26,719 nucleotides of DNA from 2-02-FULL-47-50 sp964479045 (GTDB lineage: Bacteria; Pseudomonadota; Gammaproteobacteria; Eutrophobiales; Eutrophobiaceae): positions 1-26,719 of the forward strand of contig CAYZJI010000019.1 of the NCBI GenBank assembly GCA_964479045.1, written 5' to 3'. Of the stretch, positions 24,050-26,719 are shown one piece after another. A model generated the notes under the pieces. It ran no database searches. It was not told the DNA's origin and saw nothing but the letters and a program-made list of their open reading frames with translations. Both the position numbers and the translations under genes were made by a program. Position 1 is the first letter of the stretch. The number at the start of each line of letters is the position of its first letter.

Positions 24050-25188
24050 GAAAGATTATCCAGTATCGCTTTCTTTACCTGATCCAGTTTTGCTTCAATC
24101 TTGATCAGCGGTCCCGTGCTTTGGGCAATGGCCGTATCCGGATCTTTCAAACCATGTCCGGTCAGTGTACACACCACCGTGCTGTTTGCGGCAATCTTGC
24201 CGGATTGAATATCACGCATGGCACCGGCCAGTGATGTCGCAGAAGCCGGTTCACAGAAAATGCCTTCTTTCTCGGCCAGCAGTTTTTGGGCAGCCAGAAT
24301 TTCCTGATCGGTACATTCATCAAACCAGCCGCCGGATTCTTTCTGCACAACCCAAGCCTGTTCCCAAGATTGCGGGTGACCAATGCGAATTGCGGTAGCC
24401 ACGGTTTCCGGATTGTCGACCATCTTGCCGCGCAGGAACGGTGCGGAACCGCTGGCCTGATAACCGATCATCTTCGGCCGCTGCCCTGCAGTCGGGCCAC
24501 CGGCAAACCGGCAGTGACCTTTGCAGAAGACACAGGCGCTGGTGACATGATCGCCGTCCTTGCAGGCATATTCACTGTAACCGATCCAATGCGCCGTGAT
24601 GTTGCCTGCGTTACCCACCGGCAGACAGTGATAGTCCGGCGCACGATGCAGTTCTTCCACGATTTCAAATGCGGCAGTTTTCTGTCCCTGCAGGCGATAG
24701 GGATTGATGGAATTCACGATGGTGACCGGTGCGGTTTGTGCAACCTCTTTCACGAGACGCATGCCGTCATCAAAGTTGCCCTTGATCTGGATCACCACAG
24801 AACCTTCCATCATGGCCTGCGCGAGTTTACCCAGTGCAATCTTGCCATCAGGTATCAATACAAAGGCAGTAATCCCGGCGCGCGCGGCGTAGGCGGCGGC
24901 AGAAGCAGACGTATTGCCGGTGGAAGCACAGATGATGGCTTTGGATCCTTCTTCGACAGCCTTGGTCACCGCCATGGTCATGCCACGGTCCTTGAATGAT
25001 CCGGTTGGATTCAGTCCTTCGTATTTCACATAAATATCGACATCCTTGCCAATCAGTTTCGGAATATTGTGCAGACGAATCAGCGGCGTGTTGCCTTCAC
25101 CCAGACTGATGATGCGGGTGTCATCATGCACCGGCAGACGATCACGGTAGCGTTCGATGAGACCGGTATAACGTTGTCTGAAAGTCAT
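24046..25188 (-). CDS. thrC: Threonine synthase with a cysteine-rich insert
   Basis: PLP enzyme that makes threonine from O-phosphohomoserine, 380 residues. The PLP lysine is Lys66 in NPTGSFKDRG; ASTGNTSAS (phosphate cup) and VGNAGNITAHW follow. The enzyme is about 25 residues longer than short bacterial ThrC. The extra length lies at about 207-232, where an insert carries Cys209, Cys219, Cys222 and Cys226 (C-x9-C-x2-C-x3-C) plus His214 and His225. That spacing suggests a small metal or redox site, but this is inference. The weak ribosome site GAGG (25202-25199) abuts the heptad block upstream. The stop codon is in the next heptad block. It is cotranscribed with hom; thrB is not in the window. 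Confidence 0.95.
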   Translation of the reverse strand: MTFRQRYTGLIERYRDRLPVHDDTRIISLGEGNTPLIRLHNIPKLIGKDVDIYVKYEGLNPTGSFKDRGMTMAVTKAVEEGSKAIICASTGNTSASAAAYAARAGITAFVLIPDGKIALGKLAQAMMEGSVVIQIKGNFDDGMRLVKEVAQTAPVTIVNSINPYRLQGQKTAAFEIVEELHRAPDYHCLPVGNAGNITAHWIGYSEYACKDGDHVTSACVFCKGHCRFAGGPTAGQRPKMIGYQASGSAPFLRGKMVDNPETVATAIRIGHPQSWEQAWVVQKESGGWFDECTDQEILAAQKLLAEKEGIFCEPASATSLAGAMRDIQSGKIAANSTVVCTLTGHGLKDPDTAIAQSTGPLIKIEAKLDQVKKAILDNLS

Positions 25189-25202
25189 GATGTTTGTACC
25201 TC

Positions 25203-25286
25203 GTGAAGCGTATCTCGTGAAACGTATCTCGTAAAACTCACATCAATCAACGCTTCACGCTTCACGTTTCCCGCTTCACGCATCAC
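25203..25286. repeat. Heptad repeat block between thrC and hom
   Basis: Twelve consecutive 7-bp units in one register. The left half alternates two types: GTGAAGC, GTATCTC, GTGAAAC, GTATCTC, GTAAAAC (25203-25237). Two unrelated units follow (25238-25251). The right half is inverted: GCTTCAC, GCTTCAC, GTTTCCC, GCTTCAC, GCATCAC (25252-25286). The hom stop codon (25285-25283) lies in the outermost inverted unit. Both halves can partly pair as a long imperfect hairpin with a 14-base loop. Confidence 0.92.
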
Positions 25287-26596
25287 GCGAGTGTCTCCAT
25301 CCGTATGCGCATGACCTTGCCATCAATGCTGTCGAGTGCTTCGATCTGCTCCAGTGCCTTGTTCATGTTTTTCTCCTGCACACGCTGTGTCAGCATAATC
25401 ACCGGTACATGGTTGGCGCCTTCCGCCGGTTCTTTCTGCAGGATGGCTTCGATGCTGATGCCGGCATTACCGAGGATGCGCGTCACATCCGCCAGCACCC
25501 CCGGACGATCAATGGCCTGCATACGCAGGTAATAGGCCGTCGTCACCTCTTCCATCGGCATGATGGTGGTGTCGGCGAGTTTATTGGGCTGGAAGGCAAG
25601 ATGTGGGACCCGGTTGTTCGGATCACTGGTGAGCGCTCGGGTGACATCCACCAGATCCGCCACCACCGCAGAAGCTGTCGGTTCAGACCCCGCCCCGGCA
25701 CCATAATATAATGTCGGACCGACGGCATCGCCTTTCACAACCACGGCATTCATCACTCCGTTCACATTGGCAATCAGGCGGCGTTCAGGGATCAGGGTCG
25801 GATGCACGCGCAACTCGATGCCCTTTTCTGATCGGCGCGCAATGCCCAGATGCTTGATGCGATAACCGAGTTCACCGGCATAGGACACATCCTGCCGTTC
25901 AATTTTCGTAATACCTTCGGTATAGGTTTTTTCAAACTGTAAAGGGATGCCAAATGCGATGGAGCCAAGGATAGTCAGCTTATGTGCGGCATCAATGCCT
26001 TCCACATCGAACGTCGGATCCGCCTCGGCATATCCCAACGCCTGCGCTTCTTTCAGCACATCATCAAAACTTCTGCCCTTCTCGCGCATTTCGGTCAGTA
26101 TGAAATTGCCGGTGCCATTAATAATGCCGGCCACCCACAGGATCTGGTTGGCAGCGAGCCCTTCACGGATGGCCTTGATGATCGGAATACCGCCTGCCAC
26201 CGCCGCTTCGAAATTGACCATCACCCCTTTTTTCTGGGCAGCAGCAAAAATTTCATTGCCATGTTTGGCAATCAGCGCCTTGTTCGCAGTCACCACATGT
26301 TTGCCATTCTCGATGGCCTTCAACACCAGTTCACGCGCCGGGCTGTAACCGCCGATCAATTCGACGACGATATCAATATCCGGGTTGTTGACGACTTCGA
26401 AGCCGTCATCGGTGATCTTGTCAATTTTATCGAGGCCCTTGATCTTCGATGCATTATATTCTTTCGCAGCCGCATGACTGATGCGGATTTCCCGGCCGGC
26501 ACGACGCGTGATTTCCTGTGCATTGCGATTCAATACATTAATAGTACCGCTGCCCACGGTGCCCATGCCTAACAGGCCGACTTTGACTGGTTTCAT
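25283..26596 (-). CDS. hom: Homoserine dehydrogenase with ACT domain
   Basis: NAD(P)-dependent reduction of aspartate semialdehyde to homoserine, the branch point to threonine and methionine. It is a monofunctional 437-residue form without an aspartokinase domain. The nucleotide-binding motif GLLGMGTVGSG is at residues 7-17. The catalytic domain shows NFEAAVAGGIPIIKAIREGL and GIINGTGNFILT; the signature LGYAEADPTFDVEGIDAAHKLTIL includes the catalytic Asp/Lys. A C-terminal ACT domain (about 355-430, YYLRMQAIDRPGVLADVTRIL) is the usual site of threonine feedback. The ATG at 26596 directly follows the heptad block, whose GAG-rich units may act as its weak Shine-Dalgarno. It is the first gene of the hom-thrC pair seen in the window; no promoter can be named between the repeats. 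Confidence 0.97.
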   Translation of the reverse strand: MKPVKVGLLGMGTVGSGTINVLNRNAQEITRRAGREIRISHAAAKEYNASKIKGLDKIDKITDDGFEVVNNPDIDIVVELIGGYSPARELVLKAIENGKHVVTANKALIAKHGNEIFAAAQKKGVMVNFEAAVAGGIPIIKAIREGLAANQILWVAGIINGTGNFILTEMREKGRSFDDVLKEAQALGYAEADPTFDVEGIDAAHKLTILGSIAFGIPLQFEKTYTEGITKIERQDVSYAGELGYRIKHLGIARRSEKGIELRVHPTLIPERRLIANVNGVMNAVVVKGDAVGPTLYYGAGAGSEPTASAVVADLVDVTRALTSDPNNRVPHLAFQPNKLADTTIMPMEEVTTAYYLRMQAIDRPGVLADVTRILGNAGISIEAILQKEPAEGANHVPVIMLTQRVQEKNMNKALEQIEALDSIDGKVMRIRMETLA

Positions 26597-26719
26597 GATC
26601 TCGTATCTCGTATCTCGTATCTTAGGGAGATGGAACTTTTCCGTTCGCCCTCTGTCAATCCAAACGCTTCACGCTTCACGCTTCACGCTTCACGCTTCAC
26701 GCTTCACGCTTCACGCTTC
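26597..26719. repeat. Heptad repeat block upstream of hom (runs off the window)
   Basis: Adjacent to the hom start codon is a partial unit, then GTATCTC, GTATCTC and GTATCTT (26603-26623). After 42 bp (six heptad lengths) come seven perfect GCTTCAC units (26666-26714) and the start of an eighth at the window end. Both groups share one 7-bp register. The full array length cannot be seen. If hom has its own promoter it must lie inside or beyond this block. Confidence 0.93.

Noticed and set aside
26603..26719. CRISPR-like array
   Set aside because: Units are 7 bp, contiguous and without unique spacers; no cas genes are present.

Overview
The window is about 26.7 kb of a proteobacterial chromosome, most likely a gammaproteobacterium outside the enterics. 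The main evidence is the gene order rpfE-recJ-prfB-lysS, which resembles recJ-prfB-lysS of E. coli and the rpf neighbourhood of Xanthomonas, together with hom-thrC without thrB. Base composition looks even. No insertion sequence, prophage, tRNA, rRNA or CRISPR array was seen.

Left part (1-6.7 kb): an exported catalase-peroxidase (katG, +) ends in a strong terminator. It faces a minus-strand group that runs DoxX/HvfX-like protein, membrane-anchored FMN glutamate-synthase-like protein, second DoxX/HvfX-like protein, CPA1 Na+/H+ antiporter.

Ketone-body operon (7.0-11.3 kb, +): 3-hydroxybutyrate dehydrogenase, acetoacetate decarboxylase, type II NADH dehydrogenase and a patatin-like lipase. A textbook sigma-54 promoter precedes it, and a sigma-54 activator (GAF-PAS-AAA-Fis) is encoded tail-to-tail at its end. 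Together these could take 3-hydroxybutyrate to acetoacetate and acetone, with the NADH reoxidised at the quinone pool.

Copper-RiPP region (13.4-17.3 kb, -): hvfA, hvfB and hvfC. They encode a secreted precursor with six EGKCG motifs, a DUF692/MNIO maturase and its DUF2063 partner. This is the recently recognised oxazolone/thioamide metallophore ('bufferin-like') system. A TPR protein with a winged-helix-like N-terminus lies downstream. The two HvfX-like genes are about 10 kb away, and an ECF sigma/zinc anti-sigma pair (19.1-19.95 kb) may control the system.

Housekeeping part (17.5 kb to end): lysS, prfB (with its programmed +1 frameshift), recJ, an RpfE-like gene, thrC and hom, all on the minus strand. 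The ECF pair sits between lysS and prfB on the other strand. The gaps between hom, thrC and rpfE, and the gap beyond the prfB stop, are filled with heptanucleotide tandem repeats (GTGAAGC, GAGATAC and GTGAWTR types). Gene stop codons are embedded in these repeats, and in three of the four blocks the 7-bp register continues across the non-repeat spacers. This is the most unusual non-coding structure in the window.
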